Positions 36,674 to 45,213 of a DNA stretch of 64,000 nt are shown piece by piece. Numbering within the stretch: position 1 is the first letter of the stretch; each line of letters opens with the position of its first letter. The notes under the pieces are model-generated. The model was not told the origin of the DNA. It made no database searches and saw only the letters and a program-made list of their open reading frames with translations. This DNA comes from Chromatiaceae bacterium (lineage in GTDB: Bacteria; Pseudomonadota; Gammaproteobacteria; Chromatiales; Chromatiaceae), in NCBI GenBank assembly GCA_024235415.1, contig JACKML010000005.1:157263-221262 (forward strand), read 5' to 3'. The position numbers and the translations under genes were made by a program.

Positions 36674-37196
36674 CGCAGATAGCGCTCCGACAAATGACTG
36701 TGCACCCTGATTCTTGCGGCCCGCATCGTCGTGTTCTCAGCCTGTCGATACTGCTCATGCTATCAACAGTGTGGGCGGAATACTGAAGCGGCCCCGGAAC
36801 TTTGGACAGGAATCGAAGCCGACTGGACTGACTTCGGCCAGATAGAAGCCGCGCATGTCGCCATGCGCGGTTGGCTGTCGCCGATTCGTGAACGGATGGG
36901 TTGTCCGCGCTGGGTGCCGATAGGAGGGTGGAATGGCACCCATTGGGAAACGTAGCTAGCCCCATATCCGGAAGATCATGCCGTGGGATCTTCGATGATC
37001 GGCGATCGATGGTGGGGCGTCAGATCGCAATTCTCACGGCGCATGACTGCACAAAGGGGCACCGTCGGCTTCTGGTAACGGGCAACCAGCGTGTTGGATG
37101 CAAGGCCAGAGGCCTTGCCGGAAACTGCCACGGCAGGCTCGGGGAAGGCCTCTCGCGAAACGCGCTGGTGGCATGAGCCATGAGAATGCAAAAGAT
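36674..37196. other. intergenic region with a possible IS3-type end remnant
   Basis: No supported gene is present. TGAAGCGGCCCCGG followed by TTTGGACAGG (36,784-36,810) resembles one terminal inverted repeat of an IS3-type element, but there is no transposase and no second end within reach. The rest looks like noncoding or decayed sequence. Confidence 0.3.
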
Positions 37197-37233
37197 GCGG
37201 GCATCGGCCCCGATAGGGAAAGCCGATGCCCGC
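37197..37233 (-). terminator. 12-bp hairpin downstream of the radC-like gene
   Basis: GCGGGCATCGGC (37,197-37,208) pairs perfectly with 37,222-37,233 around a 13-base loop. It lies 39 bp after the radC-like stop codon on the minus strand and is followed on that strand by an ATCTTTT stretch, so it probably ends the transcript of the maintenance block. Confidence 0.65.
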
Positions 37234-37272
37234 TGCGTCAATGCTATCGGGTTGGCCCGCTCTGCTTCGCTG

Positions 37273-37749
37273 TCACAACAGCCCACGCTCGGCCATCGAG
37301 ATAATTGAGTCACCGACCACGAAGTGATCGAGAACCCGAACCTCAACCAGCGAGAGCGCCTCCCGCAGCCGGCGGGTGATCGTCTGGTCCGCCTGGCTGG
37401 GCTCGGCGACACCGGATGGATGATTGTGGCAAAAGACCACGGCAGCCGCGTTGTGACGCAGCGCTGCCTTGACCACCTCACGGACGTGTACCTGGGCGCC
37501 GTCGATGGTGCCTCGGAACATCTCCTCGATCTCGATCAGGCGATGCCGGTTGTCGAGAAACAGCACCACGAACACCTCGTGCTCGCGTTCAGAGAAACGC
37601 AGCCTCAGGAGCTTGCGCACCACATCGGGTGACTCCAGGCAACTGCCGGCACGGTCGGTGCGGTACTTCAGGCGTTGCTCCAGCACATGACAGGCATGGG
37701 CAATGAGTTGATCGTCGTCGAGTTCGATGACGGATATCGCGTTGGACAT
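37273..37749 (-). CDS. RadC-like JAB/MPN-domain protein
   Basis: A 158-residue RadC-family protein with the JAMM metal motif HNHPSG (His108, His110) and Asp121. It lacks the N-terminal helix-hairpin-helix of chromosomal RadC, as is usual for the plasmid and ICE type. Metal-dependent peptidase or nuclease activity has been suggested for the family, but no role in repair is proven. A GGAGG ribosome-binding site precedes the ATG at 37,749. Confidence 0.88.
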   Translation of the reverse strand: MSNAISVIELDDDQLIAHACHVLEQRLKYRTDRAGSCLESPDVVRKLLRLRFSEREHEVFVVLFLDNRHRLIEIEEMFRGTIDGAQVHVREVVKAALRHNAAAVVFCHNHPSGVAEPSQADQTITRRLREALSLVEVRVLDHFVVGDSIISMAERGLL

Positions 37750-37782
37750 GGAAACCTCCAGGGAACTAATACCGGGAGGCCT

Positions 37783-37807
37783 CCCACCGGGATCGGGTCC
37801 CGGTGGG
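37783..37807 (-). promoter_or_regulatory. leader hairpin before the radC-like gene
   Basis: Ten-base arms (CCCACCGGGA and its exact complement) enclose a 5-base loop, 34 bp before the radC-like start on the minus strand. It is one of a series of leader hairpins in this block. Confidence 0.65.
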
Positions 37808-37832
37808 GTTGATGTTATGGATCCGGCCTTTC

Positions 37833-37886
37833 GGCCACCTGTCTTCCGGATCCGAACAGATTTGTCGCTTTGGCCGAGCGACGCGG
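37833..37886 (-). repeat. 54-bp leader repeat, copy A
   Basis: This element is about 80% identical to a copy at 39,903-39,956. Both have GTCTTCCGRATCCG, then TCGCTT and CCGAGCGAC, and both lie upstream of a leader hairpin on the minus strand. A more diverged copy may lie near 38,399-38,450. It could hold a shared promoter or a structured RNA. Confidence 0.6.
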
Positions 37887-37966
37887 CAGAGAACCTTTGC
37901 GCAGCACCCTCGGTGAAGGTGCTGGGCAAAGCGAGGCACCGCTGGGCGGTACCTCGGAACGGCGGG

Positions 37967-38209
37967 TCATGCGACCTCGCGTTTTTGACGCAAGGCTGCC
38001 TCCGACGATGGCGCGGGCCGGGGATCGATCCCCAGCCGGCATTCGAGTGCCCGCATGCAGGCCGTGTGGTAAAGGGGTGCCAGGTCCGCCAGCAACGGCT
38101 CGATGCGGTTGGCGGCTTCACTGAGCGACGACAGGCCGTTGAACCGGTACCCGCCACCGGGAACGGGGCAGACGGCGATCTGATCAGCGATCTGGGTGAG
38201 TGATTTCAT
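37967..38209 (-). CDS. small conserved element protein, function unknown
   Basis: An 80-residue protein of no known family, with a central GGGYRFNGLSSLSEAANRIEP stretch split by Gly and an otherwise helical profile. The ATG at 38,209 is supported by a GGAGGA ribosome-binding site 6 bp upstream. It is part of the maintenance block and is preceded by a long leader hairpin. Confidence 0.65.
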   Translation of the reverse strand: MKSLTQIADQIAVCPVPGGGYRFNGLSSLSEAANRIEPLLADLAPLYHTACMRALECRLGIDPRPAPSSEAALRQKREVA

Positions 38210-38303
38210 GGTGTTCCTCCGAATAGGCCCCACCACGGGAGCCCTCCGAAACGACCCCGGCTAGGGTGGAGACGTTGCGGAGGACTCCCGCAGCGGGATC
38301 GAA

Positions 38304-38343
38304 CCTGGGAACACCATGCCCCAGCGGGACAGGTGTCCCCAGG
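38304..38343 (-). promoter_or_regulatory. leader hairpin before the 80-residue protein gene
   Basis: CCTGGGAACACC pairs with GGTGTCCCCAGG over 12 positions with one G-T pair and a 16-base loop, about 95 bp before the start codon on the minus strand. Confidence 0.6.
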
Positions 38344-38591
38344 GGATGTGAAAGAAACCGGGTATGCCCGGCTGGGTGAAGAATGGATCAAGCCCGAAGG
38401 CCGCGCTTCTTCCCGATCCGCAAGCGCTTTGTCACTGACCACGAAGGCCAGGCAACAAACTGGTAAGCCGAGTCTAGCGTATGTGTCGGCAAGGTCGGAC
38501 TGCGTCACCACTTTTTTCAACACCCCGGCAGGGCGCTCAAAAAAGGCCACCCGAAAGGTGGCAAAGGACATGGCATCTGTCCTGGTGTGTC

Positions 38592-38903
38592 TCAATGAAG
38601 GGCCGGGGCCGGAATCAGCAGATGACAGACATCGGCCTGTACATAGCCGAGGCGGCAGCGCACGCCGGTGGTGCGCACGACGCCGGCCTCCTCGAGCGCC
38701 GTGAGCAGGCCTTCGTTTTCGCCGTAGTCCTTGATCAGGACCTGGTCTTCGGCCAGCGGCATCGTCGGCACGTTGATGGTCGCCGTGGCGAAGGGCTCGC
38801 CCCTGTCGTCGTGAAGCTGGATCGCCAGCCGGCCGTTGGCGTAGCGGCTGAACTGCAGCCGGCAGCGGGTGTTGAGAAAAGTCACTGTGTTGTCGGTCAT
38901 CAT
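38592..38903 (-). CDS. DUF4313-like element protein
   Basis: A 103-residue protein beginning MMTDNTVTFLNT, with RYANGRLAIQLHD and a KDYGENEGLL segment that fit the DUF4313-type proteins of these elements. Function unknown. An AAGGAG ribosome-binding site lies 6 bp before the ATG at 38,903. A GCCGGGC-type hairpin occurs just upstream (around 38,943-38,961). Confidence 0.7.
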   Translation of the reverse strand: MMTDNTVTFLNTRCRLQFSRYANGRLAIQLHDDRGEPFATATINVPTMPLAEDQVLIKDYGENEGLLTALEEAGVVRTTGVRCRLGYVQADVCHLLIPAPALH

Positions 38904-39009
38904 GTTTCGCTCCTTGCATGTCTCTGGGGTAAACGCCGCTTTGCCGGGCGCGCATGCCCGGTTCAGCGGTGGGTGTCGAGAGCGAGCCCCGCGTGAGCGG
39001 GGCAGGGGA

Positions 39010-39807
39010 TCAGCCGGCCTTGAGGGCGGCAAACTCCTCGGTCAGGCGCCACAGCGCCCGGTTGAGTCGGACGTCCTCGTGGGCGGAATGGATGGCCCGG
39101 GTGCGCACCCGGCGACCGCCAGTCGAGCGGCCGCGCAGGCCACCACGCACCAGGTTCTCCTGCACGCGGTTCATGGTCAGCCACAGGCTGTCGCCGGCAT
39201 CGGCGGTACGCCGTGCGCCGAGCAGTGCCTGCGGTTGGACGGGCGACCGTTGCTGCCAGTCGTCGCCATAGCGCAGCGCCAGCGCGGTGCGTGCGTAGAG
39301 GTCCTGTTCGCCGGCGTCGAGGGTCAGGCCGCTGAATCGGTCGACCCGCTCGGCGAGCTGCGGGGTCTCGTCGACCAGGTCGTAGACGCCCTCGATCACC
39401 GAGTTGACGACCTCGCGGCCGTGGCGAAAGCGCATGCCGCCGGCCTTGCCGATCGGGGTCACCATGCCATTGCTGCAGACCAGGCGGAACAGCCCCAGGT
39501 CGAGCTGGAACGACGAGCTGCCGTCGTGTGAGTTGAGCAGCACCAGCTCGGTCACCGAGTCGCCGACCTGGGTCGGCTGTTCCTGGCGGAAACGCAGCAT
39601 GTGGCGCTGGAAGCCGTGGCGGGTCTCGTCGCGGACCCGCGACTGCCGGACCGTGACCGGAAACCAGCCTTCCTGCTCGATCGCCTCGACCAGGTCGATG
39701 GTGGGGACAAACCCGTATCGGTCCGTGACCCGGCCATGCGGCTCGGTCGCGAACACAGAAGGGGCAACGCGCTGAATCTGCGCGTGGGAAAGTGCATTGT
39801 TGAGCAT
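39010..39807 (-). CDS. DUF932 domain protein
   Basis: A 265-residue DUF932 protein, common on conjugative elements and phages and often placed near RadC-like genes, as here. Conserved stretches include RYGFVPTIDLVEAIEQEGW near the N terminus and RLVCSNGMV near residue 108. Its function is not established; a role in replication, recombination or host takeover has been proposed. A GGAGA ribosome-binding site supports the ATG at 39,807; a GTG immediately before it is also possible. Confidence 0.87.
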   Translation of the reverse strand: MLNNALSHAQIQRVAPSVFATEPHGRVTDRYGFVPTIDLVEAIEQEGWFPVTVRQSRVRDETRHGFQRHMLRFRQEQPTQVGDSVTELVLLNSHDGSSSFQLDLGLFRLVCSNGMVTPIGKAGGMRFRHGREVVNSVIEGVYDLVDETPQLAERVDRFSGLTLDAGEQDLYARTALALRYGDDWQQRSPVQPQALLGARRTADAGDSLWLTMNRVQENLVRGGLRGRSTGGRRVRTRAIHSAHEDVRLNRALWRLTEEFAALKAG

Positions 39808-39842
39808 CACGTTCTCCAGAATGCCGGATCACGCCCGCCCTG

Positions 39843-39861
39843 CCGGGGTGACGTTCCCCGG
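39843..39861 (-). promoter_or_regulatory. leader hairpin before the DUF932 gene
   Basis: CCGGGG and CCCCGG arms with a 7-base loop (AACGTCA on the minus strand) lie 36 bp before the DUF932 start. Loop size and composition match the hairpin before the DUF3577 gene (AACACCA). Confidence 0.65.
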
Positions 39862-39902
39862 TGAGGTGAAAGACAAAGGTGGATGGTTGGATTCAGCCGG
39901 GT

Positions 39903-39956
39903 GGCCGCCTGTCTTCCGAATCCGGACAGGCTTATCGCTTTAACCGAGCGACACGG
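39903..39956 (-). repeat. 54-bp leader repeat, copy C
   Basis: Second clear copy of the element at 37,833-37,886, with about 10 substitutions and no gaps. It contains the self-complementary arms CCTGTC and GACAGG around TTCCGAATCCG. It lies upstream of the DUF932 leader hairpin, in the same relative order as copy A. Confidence 0.6.
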
Positions 39957-39965
39957 GTATGAAAC

Positions 39966-40583
39966 TCATGCCGGCGCGATCCGGTTGGACGCGGCCAGCC
40001 AGATGCGCCCGGCCACCCGCGTCAGGTGATAGACCCCCAGCGGGATCCCGGCGCCGAGGATGACCGCCAGCACCATGCCGGTCACGGCGGGATCGCCTTG
40101 CGGGGGCCAGAAGGCCCAGACGTTCAGCGCGATCGAGATCGCGATGGTCGAGACGACATAGCGGTGCGCGTAACCGGCGACGCGGATGTTCGGAAAGGTC
40201 GCCAGCACGATCAGCGCGACCTCGCTGGCGACCATGCCGACGTCGATCGCAATCGCCAGGGCCCAGGCCGACCAGGCGGTGCTGTGGGTGATCTCGCGGA
40301 TGCCGGACGCCAGGTGCTCCAGCGAAACGCCGAGCATGATGGTGACTACGGCGCCGAGTGCAACGACCAGGTGCCGGCCGAGTCGTTGCTCGGTCGCCGT
40401 CAGGCGGGGCACCTTGTCTCTGGCCCGGCTGCGCGGGCGTGGCGCTGCCTTCTTCTTCGTCGGCGCGGGCTTTGGCATGGGGGCAGTGGTCTTCGGCGAA
40501 GGCACAGGTGCGGGCGCCTCAGCCGGCTCGCCAAAGGTCTGCAGCGCGCGAACGGTTCTGTTTGTTCCGGTTGTCATCGTCAT
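39966..40583 (-). CDS. membrane protein with Pro/Lys-rich N-terminal region
   Basis: A 205-residue protein of unknown function. A proline-, alanine- and lysine-rich cytoplasmic region (about 15-70) precedes four membrane spans (about 82-104, 114-138, 146-164 and 172-192). No named family is recognised with confidence; the spans recall DUF2637-type membrane proteins. The ATG at 40,583 has only a weak ribosome-binding site. Confidence 0.65.
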   Translation of the reverse strand: MTMTTGTNRTVRALQTFGEPAEAPAPVPSPKTTAPMPKPAPTKKKAAPRPRSRARDKVPRLTATEQRLGRHLVVALGAVVTIMLGVSLEHLASGIREITHSTAWSAWALAIAIDVGMVASEVALIVLATFPNIRVAGYAHRYVVSTIAISIALNVWAFWPPQGDPAVTGMVLAVILGAGIPLGVYHLTRVAGRIWLAASNRIAPA

Positions 40584-40716
40584 GTCCAAATTCCAAAGAA
40601 ATACGCTGACGCTCAACGCTGCACCCGGAAGAGGGCGCAGGGTTGAACGCTCCGCTGGCGGAGTCGGTGGGTTGAGGAAGCACCGTCCCTGCAAGGGTTT
40701 GCAGGGACGGGTGGTC

Positions 40717-40989
40717 TCAGTAGGTCAGGCGCAGCAGCAGGTGGCCGCTGGATGGCGGTGGCTCGAGTTCATCGAGCCGCCCGTCAGCCTGTGCGGCATA
40801 CCGCCGCTCGAGCCCGTCGAGTATCGCCAAGGCGGCCTCGACCGACGGTGCATCGGCAATGAGGCTCTTGGCGGAAACGACGCCTTGCAGCTGGCCGAAG
40901 ACTTCGGCGCACTGAAGCGGGTCGGTGGTCAACTGCCATTGGCCGTTGCGCAAAACTGCTGACGTGAAAGACTGTTTCTCTGCGTGCAC
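40717..40989 (-). CDS. small element protein, function unknown
   Basis: A protein of about 90 residues with no recognised domain. The start is set by the ribosome-binding site: AAGGAG lies 6 bp before a GTG at 40,989, while the in-frame ATG at 40,995 directly abuts it. That site overlaps the TAA stop of the DUF3275 gene (TAAGGAG), so the two genes are probably translated together. Confidence 0.65.
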   Translation of the reverse strand: MHAEKQSFTSAVLRNGQWQLTTDPLQCAEVFGQLQGVVSAKSLIADAPSVEAALAILDGLERRYAAQADGRLDELEPPPSSGHLLLRLTY

Positions 40990-40999
40990 GTGCATCTCC

Positions 41000-41479
41000 T
41001 TATGCATCGAGTTTCCAAAGCCGCCCCAGCGGCTGAAAGTGATAGCCCAAGGCCTTCAGGCGTGCCGCCTGGCGACGCAGCACCGGGCGATCGACCGTTG
41101 GGTCGAGACGGACGATATCACCCAGCGGCCAGTTGTCGCCAAACAGCGCGGCGTCTTCGCTGGGCACCTCGGCCTGGGCATCGTCGGGTTCCGGCTCGCT
41201 CGCCGGCGGCTCCTCGGATTCTGGCCGGGTATCCATATCCGTCAACGCGATGGAGGTAATGGTGGCACGTACCTCCACGTTGTAGCGCCCGCCGACCGCA
41301 TAGGCGGCGGGATAGATCCGGCTGATCGAGAACTGGCCGGCATACTGCCCGGGTGCATACTCCTCGATGCCCTCTTTGACGTTGAACTCACCGATCTCGG
41401 TGGTCAGGCGCCCGACATTGAAATCGCCGTTGCGCCCGTTGATGGTCTTGACCGTGATGGTCCCTGTGAGGTTGATCAT
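41000..41479 (-). CDS. DUF3275 family protein
   Basis: A 159-residue protein whose N-terminal half (INLTGTITVKTINGRNGDFN, residues 2-21) is the DUF3275 signature of PFGI-1-class elements. An acidic linker (about 85-110) separates it from a C-terminal segment with RLDPTVDRPVLRRQ. Function unknown. A GGAG ribosome-binding site precedes the ATG at 41,479. Confidence 0.85.
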   Translation of the reverse strand: MINLTGTITVKTINGRNGDFNVGRLTTEIGEFNVKEGIEEYAPGQYAGQFSISRIYPAAYAVGGRYNVEVRATITSIALTDMDTRPESEEPPASEPEPDDAQAEVPSEDAALFGDNWPLGDIVRLDPTVDRPVLRRQAARLKALGYHFQPLGRLWKLDA

Positions 41480-41495
41480 GCGTGAACTCCGAAAA

Positions 41496-41540
41496 TGCCG
41501 GGGACCACGCAGCGCCCTGACGGGATGCGTGGCCCCGGCA
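41496..41540 (-). promoter_or_regulatory. 15-bp leader hairpin between DUF3577 and DUF3275 genes
   Basis: TGCCGGGG-A-CCACGCA (41,496-41,511) pairs with 41,526-41,540 over 15 bases with one bulged A. The 14-base loop contains CCCTGACGGG, itself able to pair. It is the largest hairpin of the block, 16 bp before the DUF3275 start. Confidence 0.65.
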
Positions 41541-41586
41541 GGGTTGAGAACAGGCGAAGCGCCGAGGCGCTCCGCGGTGATGCGGC

Positions 41587-42030
41587 TCAGGCCGCTGCGG
41601 ATTCGTGTTCCGCGGCGTCGGTACCGCCTGCGCTTGGCGACGACGGCGCCGTGTAGACGACGCGTCCATCGACCCTCACCCAATCGATGCGCAGCAAGCG
41701 CGCCTTGAGTGAAACACCGGTGGTGCCGGCCTTGGCGCCTTTCTCGTAGGTGAAGGGCTCCGGGTAGAGGTCACCCAGATTGAAGGCGACGAGCACCTTG
41801 CGCTCGCCGTCGACATGCTTCTTGGCGTGTGCGATCACACGTTGTGCCTCGGCGCCTACGACGCGGCAGTCGAAGCGGGTTCGCTGGACGTTGTCGGCCG
41901 AGCCGAAGATCGCAGCGATATCGGTCGCCCAAAAGGGCTCGGCGCGGGTCGGCTTCACTTCGCGGACGCGGTTGAGGTAGCCGATACCCTGGATGTGGAG
42001 GTCGAAGTACTTGGTTTCGGTTTGAGTCAT
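41587..42030 (-). CDS. DUF3577 family protein (STY4534-type element protein)
   Basis: A 147-residue protein of the DUF3577/STY4534 family. The N-terminal segment KYFDLHIQGIGYLNRVREV and FWATDIAAIFGS are characteristic. STY4534-type proteins belong to the replication/maintenance gene set of these elements. An AAGGAG ribosome-binding site lies 6-7 bp before the ATG at 42,030. Confidence 0.85.
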   Translation of the reverse strand: MTQTETKYFDLHIQGIGYLNRVREVKPTRAEPFWATDIAAIFGSADNVQRTRFDCRVVGAEAQRVIAHAKKHVDGERKVLVAFNLGDLYPEPFTYEKGAKAGTTGVSLKARLLRIDWVRVDGRVVYTAPSSPSAGGTDAAEHESAAA

Positions 42031-42081
42031 GGTGTTCTCCTTGAGTGAACGAGGGGAAACACCGCGCACAATGCGACCCGT

Positions 42082-42100
42082 CAGGGATGGTGTTTCCCTG
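42082..42100 (-). promoter_or_regulatory. leader hairpin before the DUF3577 gene
   Basis: CAGGGA and TCCCTG arms enclose the 7-base loop AACACCA on the minus strand, 52 bp before the DUF3577 start. Confidence 0.6.
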
Positions 42101-42625
42101 TGGGGGTGAATGACAGCCGCGATGCGGCTTTACTGAATTGATGCGGTTCCGCCTGGTTGGGGCAGGGAGACCGCTGGGTCGGGAAAGGATTCCCGTTGGG
42201 GTTGATGGATAGATCGAAGGTCTATGCCCCGCCTCTTTTCGCGATCTGCAGAGGCTTTTCGAGAGCCACTGGAAGTGGCCGCGCGAAAATGAAGATGATG
42301 TGGCAATGTTATGCGGAATGTGCTGAGTGTCAAGGTCTTCGGCAGCCATCGTCTGCTGCTTCTCGGGGATGCAGGGATTTGGCAGTGTCTGCGCGCCTGT
42401 TCTCGGCATGTTGCTGCCGGTCAATGCTTTGCAATGCGATGACAATAGACGGACGAGTCCGCCTTTGCGTATTCGGCCAGAGCCGGCCATGTGTGGTCTG
42501 TAAAGATTGCTGACAGCCGCTGACGATTTTGGCACGCAGCGCCTGCACTCTCGAAATGTGGCCGGTAAAGGCAACGGCTAAACCTGCTAGCCTTAGAATC
42601 AGCACGAGCTCGCAAGGATGCGATC
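42101..42625. other. boundary region between the element block and the IS91-family gene
   Basis: No supported gene. The left part should hold the promoter of the minus-strand maintenance block and a weak relative of the 54-bp leader repeat (around 42,205-42,260). The right part precedes the IS91-type transposase and probably contains one end of that element, which I cannot delimit. Confidence 0.35.
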
Positions 42626-44116
42626 ATGTTGCCGTTGCCGGCTGGCAGGGAAGCCAAGCTGGGTGTTGGCGCGCCGTATGTGCACCACCGTCCGGAGCGC
42701 ACCCTCCTTTATCAAATTGTTGACGAGTATTACCCAGAGTTCAAGGAGCACCTGGCGGCGCAGGGCACGGCCCTGCCGGGGTATGTGGAGCAGGAGTTCG
42801 AGGCCTACCTCAAATGCGGGTGTCTCGAGCACGGCTTCCTGCGGGTGCGCTGCGACACTTGTCATGCCGAGCACCTGGTCGCTTTCAGCTGCAAGAGGCG
42901 CGGCTTCTGCCCCAGTTGCGGCGCTCGGCGCATGGCCGAGAGCGCGGCGTTACTGGTAGACGAGGTGTTTCCCGAGCAGCCGGTGCGCCAGTGGGTGCTC
43001 AGCGTCCCTTATCCCTTACGCTTCCTGTTCGCGAGCCGCCCGGTCGTGATGGGCCGGGTGCTCGGCATTGTCTACCGCTGCATCGCCACGCACCTGATCA
43101 AGAAGGCGGGGTTCTCCCGTAAGACGGCCCAGACCGGTGCAGTCACCCTGATCCAGCGCTTCGGCAGTGCGCTGAACCTCAATGTCCACTTCCACATGCT
43201 GTTCCTCGACGGGGTGTATATCGAGCACCCTGACGGTGCGCTGCGCTTCCGTTGGGTGAAGGCACCGACCAGCGCCGAGTTGGCCGGACTTACTCAGACC
43301 CTCGCACGGCGCATCGGCCGATACCTCGAGCGCCAGCGCCTATTGGAACGGGATGCGGAGAACAGCTATCTGGCCGGCGATGGCCTTGAGGCCGGGCCGC
43401 TGGATCAACTCCTCGGCTCGTCGATCACGTACCGTATCGCCGTGGGACCCCAGCAGGGCCGCAAGGTCTTCACGCTGCAGACCCTGCCGGCGTGTGACGA
43501 GCCATTCGATGAGGGGGTCGGCAAGGTCGCCGGATTCTCCCTACATGCCGGCGTGGCAGCGCGAGCGGATCAACGCCAGAAGCTCGAACGGCTGTGTCGC
43601 TACATCAGCCGGCCGGCCATCTCGGAAAAGCGTCTGTCGCTCACCCCGAACGGCAACGTTCGGTACCAGCTGAAGACGCCTTACCGAGACGGCACGACGC
43701 ACGTCATCTTCGAACCCCTCGACTTCATTGCCCGCCTGGCAGCCCTGGTGCCGAAACCACGGGTCAACCTGAGCCGTTTCCACGGCGTCTTTGCGCCAAA
43801 CAGCCAATACCGGGCGCGCGTGACGCCGGCCAAGCGGGGCAGGGGCGGTCAGCACGCCAGGACCGCGGATCCGGAGGAGCCTACGTCGGCCGAACGCCGT
43901 GCCGCGATGACCTGGGCGCAGCGCCTCAAGCGGGTGTTCGGGATCGACATCGAGACCTGCCCGGCCTGCGGCGGGGCGATGCGGATCATCGCCTGCATCG
44001 AGGATCCCGACGTCATCGATAAGATCCTCACACACTTGGATGCGAAGATGGCTGAGCCCGAAGGTCCGAGGCGGCCGCCGTGCCGGGCGCCACCGCAAGC
44101 GAGTTTGTTCGACTGA
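42626..44116 (+). CDS. IS91-family (HUH) transposase
   Basis: A 496-residue rolling-circle transposase. An N-terminal zinc-binding region has two CxxC pairs (CDTCH, CPSCG), the HUH motif is HFHML near residue 188, and LCRYISRPAIS near 330-340 holds the likely catalytic Tyr. Only one Tyr is seen there, where classical IS91 has two, so it may be closer to the single-tyrosine ISCR group. A second zinc motif (CPACGG) lies near 450. An AAGGA ribosome-binding site precedes the ATG. Confidence 0.92.
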   Translation: MLPLPAGREAKLGVGAPYVHHRPERTLLYQIVDEYYPEFKEHLAAQGTALPGYVEQEFEAYLKCGCLEHGFLRVRCDTCHAEHLVAFSCKRRGFCPSCGARRMAESAALLVDEVFPEQPVRQWVLSVPYPLRFLFASRPVVMGRVLGIVYRCIATHLIKKAGFSRKTAQTGAVTLIQRFGSALNLNVHFHMLFLDGVYIEHPDGALRFRWVKAPTSAELAGLTQTLARRIGRYLERQRLLERDAENSYLAGDGLEAGPLDQLLGSSITYRIAVGPQQGRKVFTLQTLPACDEPFDEGVGKVAGFSLHAGVAARADQRQKLERLCRYISRPAISEKRLSLTPNGNVRYQLKTPYRDGTTHVIFEPLDFIARLAALVPKPRVNLSRFHGVFAPNSQYRARVTPAKRGRGGQHARTADPEEPTSAERRAAMTWAQRLKRVFGIDIETCPACGGAMRIIACIEDPDVIDKILTHLDAKMAEPEGPRRPPCRAPPQASLFD

Positions 44117-44250
44117 CCAATCCATGACGACATCATTGACCAAGCTGCATCATCCATTGACGCGGTGGGGGTTCGCTCGGCCTGTGGGGTGAATGTGCCA
44201 AAAAAATCCCGTTGTGACGCGGCTTGGCAGCTGTGATTCAGGTCGAGACC

Positions 44251-44281
44251 CCCACCCAAAGGCGATCTCGCGGCGGGTGGG
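44251..44281 (+). repeat. hairpin near the presumed IS91 terminus
   Basis: CCCACCC and GGGTGGG arms are separated by 17 bp, between the transposase stop and the point where PLP-enzyme coding sequence begins (about 44,340). IS91-type elements often have a subterminal hairpin at an end; this one fits in position, but the exact terminus is not determined. Confidence 0.4.
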
Positions 44282-44313
44282 CGCACTGAAGATACAAGGG
44301 TAAATCCGGGAAT

Positions 44314-45213
44314 ATGGGCTTTATGCGACCTATACTCCGTGACGGAATCGTCTGCATCGGCGATGCCTATGGCGGCACCCTCGAGCTGATTGCCAGCCAG
44401 CTGCCGCTGCTCGGCATCCGGACCCACCTGATCCTTGGCAGTGAACTGGATCGGCTCGACGGTCTGCTCGCCGAAGGCACCCGCATGGTGTTCCTCGAGA
44501 CCCCGAGCAACCCGACGCTCGAGCTGTTCGACATCGCCGCGATTGCCGAACGGGCGCATGCGCACGGTGCGCTGTTGATGGTCGACAACACCTTCGCATC
44601 GCCGGTCAACCAGCAGCCGCTGGCACTGGGCGCCGACCTGGTGGTGCACAGCGCGACCAAATACCTGGGCGGGCACAGCGATATCACCGCCGGTGCATTG
44701 ATGGGCGCCAAGGTTCTTGTCGACGCGGTCTGGCCGTGGCGCAAGAACCTCGGCACCACGCCGGCACCGGAGACCGCCGCGCTGCTGGCCCGCAGCCTGC
44801 GCAGCCTGGTGGTGCGGGTGCAGGCGCAGAACGCGTCGGCCATGGCGATTGCGCTGGCGATGGCGGCGCACCCGCGTATTGCCCGGGTGCTGTATCCGGG
44901 CCTCGAGGGCTTTCCCGGGCATGCGCTGGCCCGGCGCCAGATGAGCGGGTTCGGCGGCATGCTGACGCTGGACATCGCGGGGGATGGTGCGGCCGCCTCG
45001 GCAGTGGTGGATCGCCTGAAGCTGTTTGCCATTGCACCAAGCCTGGGCGGTGTCGAGAGTCTTGCCACCCAGCCGGTGACCACGACCCACCATGGTGTCG
45101 ATCCGGCCGAACGTGCGCGTCGTGGCATCGGCGACGCGATGGTCCGCCTGTCGGTCGGCCTCGAGGATCCGCAGGACCTGATCGATGATCTGACCCAGGC
45201 ACTCGATGGATGA
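44314..45213 (+). pseudogene. 5'-truncated Cys/Met-metabolism PLP-dependent enzyme (cystathionine synthase/lyase type)
   Basis: The 299 codons match the gamma-family of PLP enzymes from the DAYGGT segment onward, with the PLP lysine Lys116 in SATKYLGGHSD and an intact C terminus. About 95 N-terminal residues of a normal ~390-residue enzyme are missing, including the substrate-binding region that contributes to the dimer active site. The loss coincides with the IS91-type element on the left, so a one-ended transposition or deletion removed the 5' part. The frame is otherwise open, so the event may be recent. It overlaps the next gene by 8 bp. Confidence 0.8.

Larger units (their letters stand above)
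6848..42100. mobile_element. internal part of a PFGI-1/ICEclc-class integrative conjugative element
   Basis: Two diagnostic minus-strand blocks bracket this interval. One is a full set of TIGR03744-TIGR03765-type type IV secretion genes at 6,848-25,023. The other is a maintenance block with RadC-like, DUF932, DUF3275 and DUF3577 genes at 37,273-42,030. Chromate resistance, an exporter with a two-component system, an IS1182 copy and dinB lie between them as cargo. No integrase, relaxase, parA or attachment site is visible, so the outer limits are unknown and the coordinates are only those of the recognised content. The defence genes left of 6 kb may also belong to it. Confidence 0.7.
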
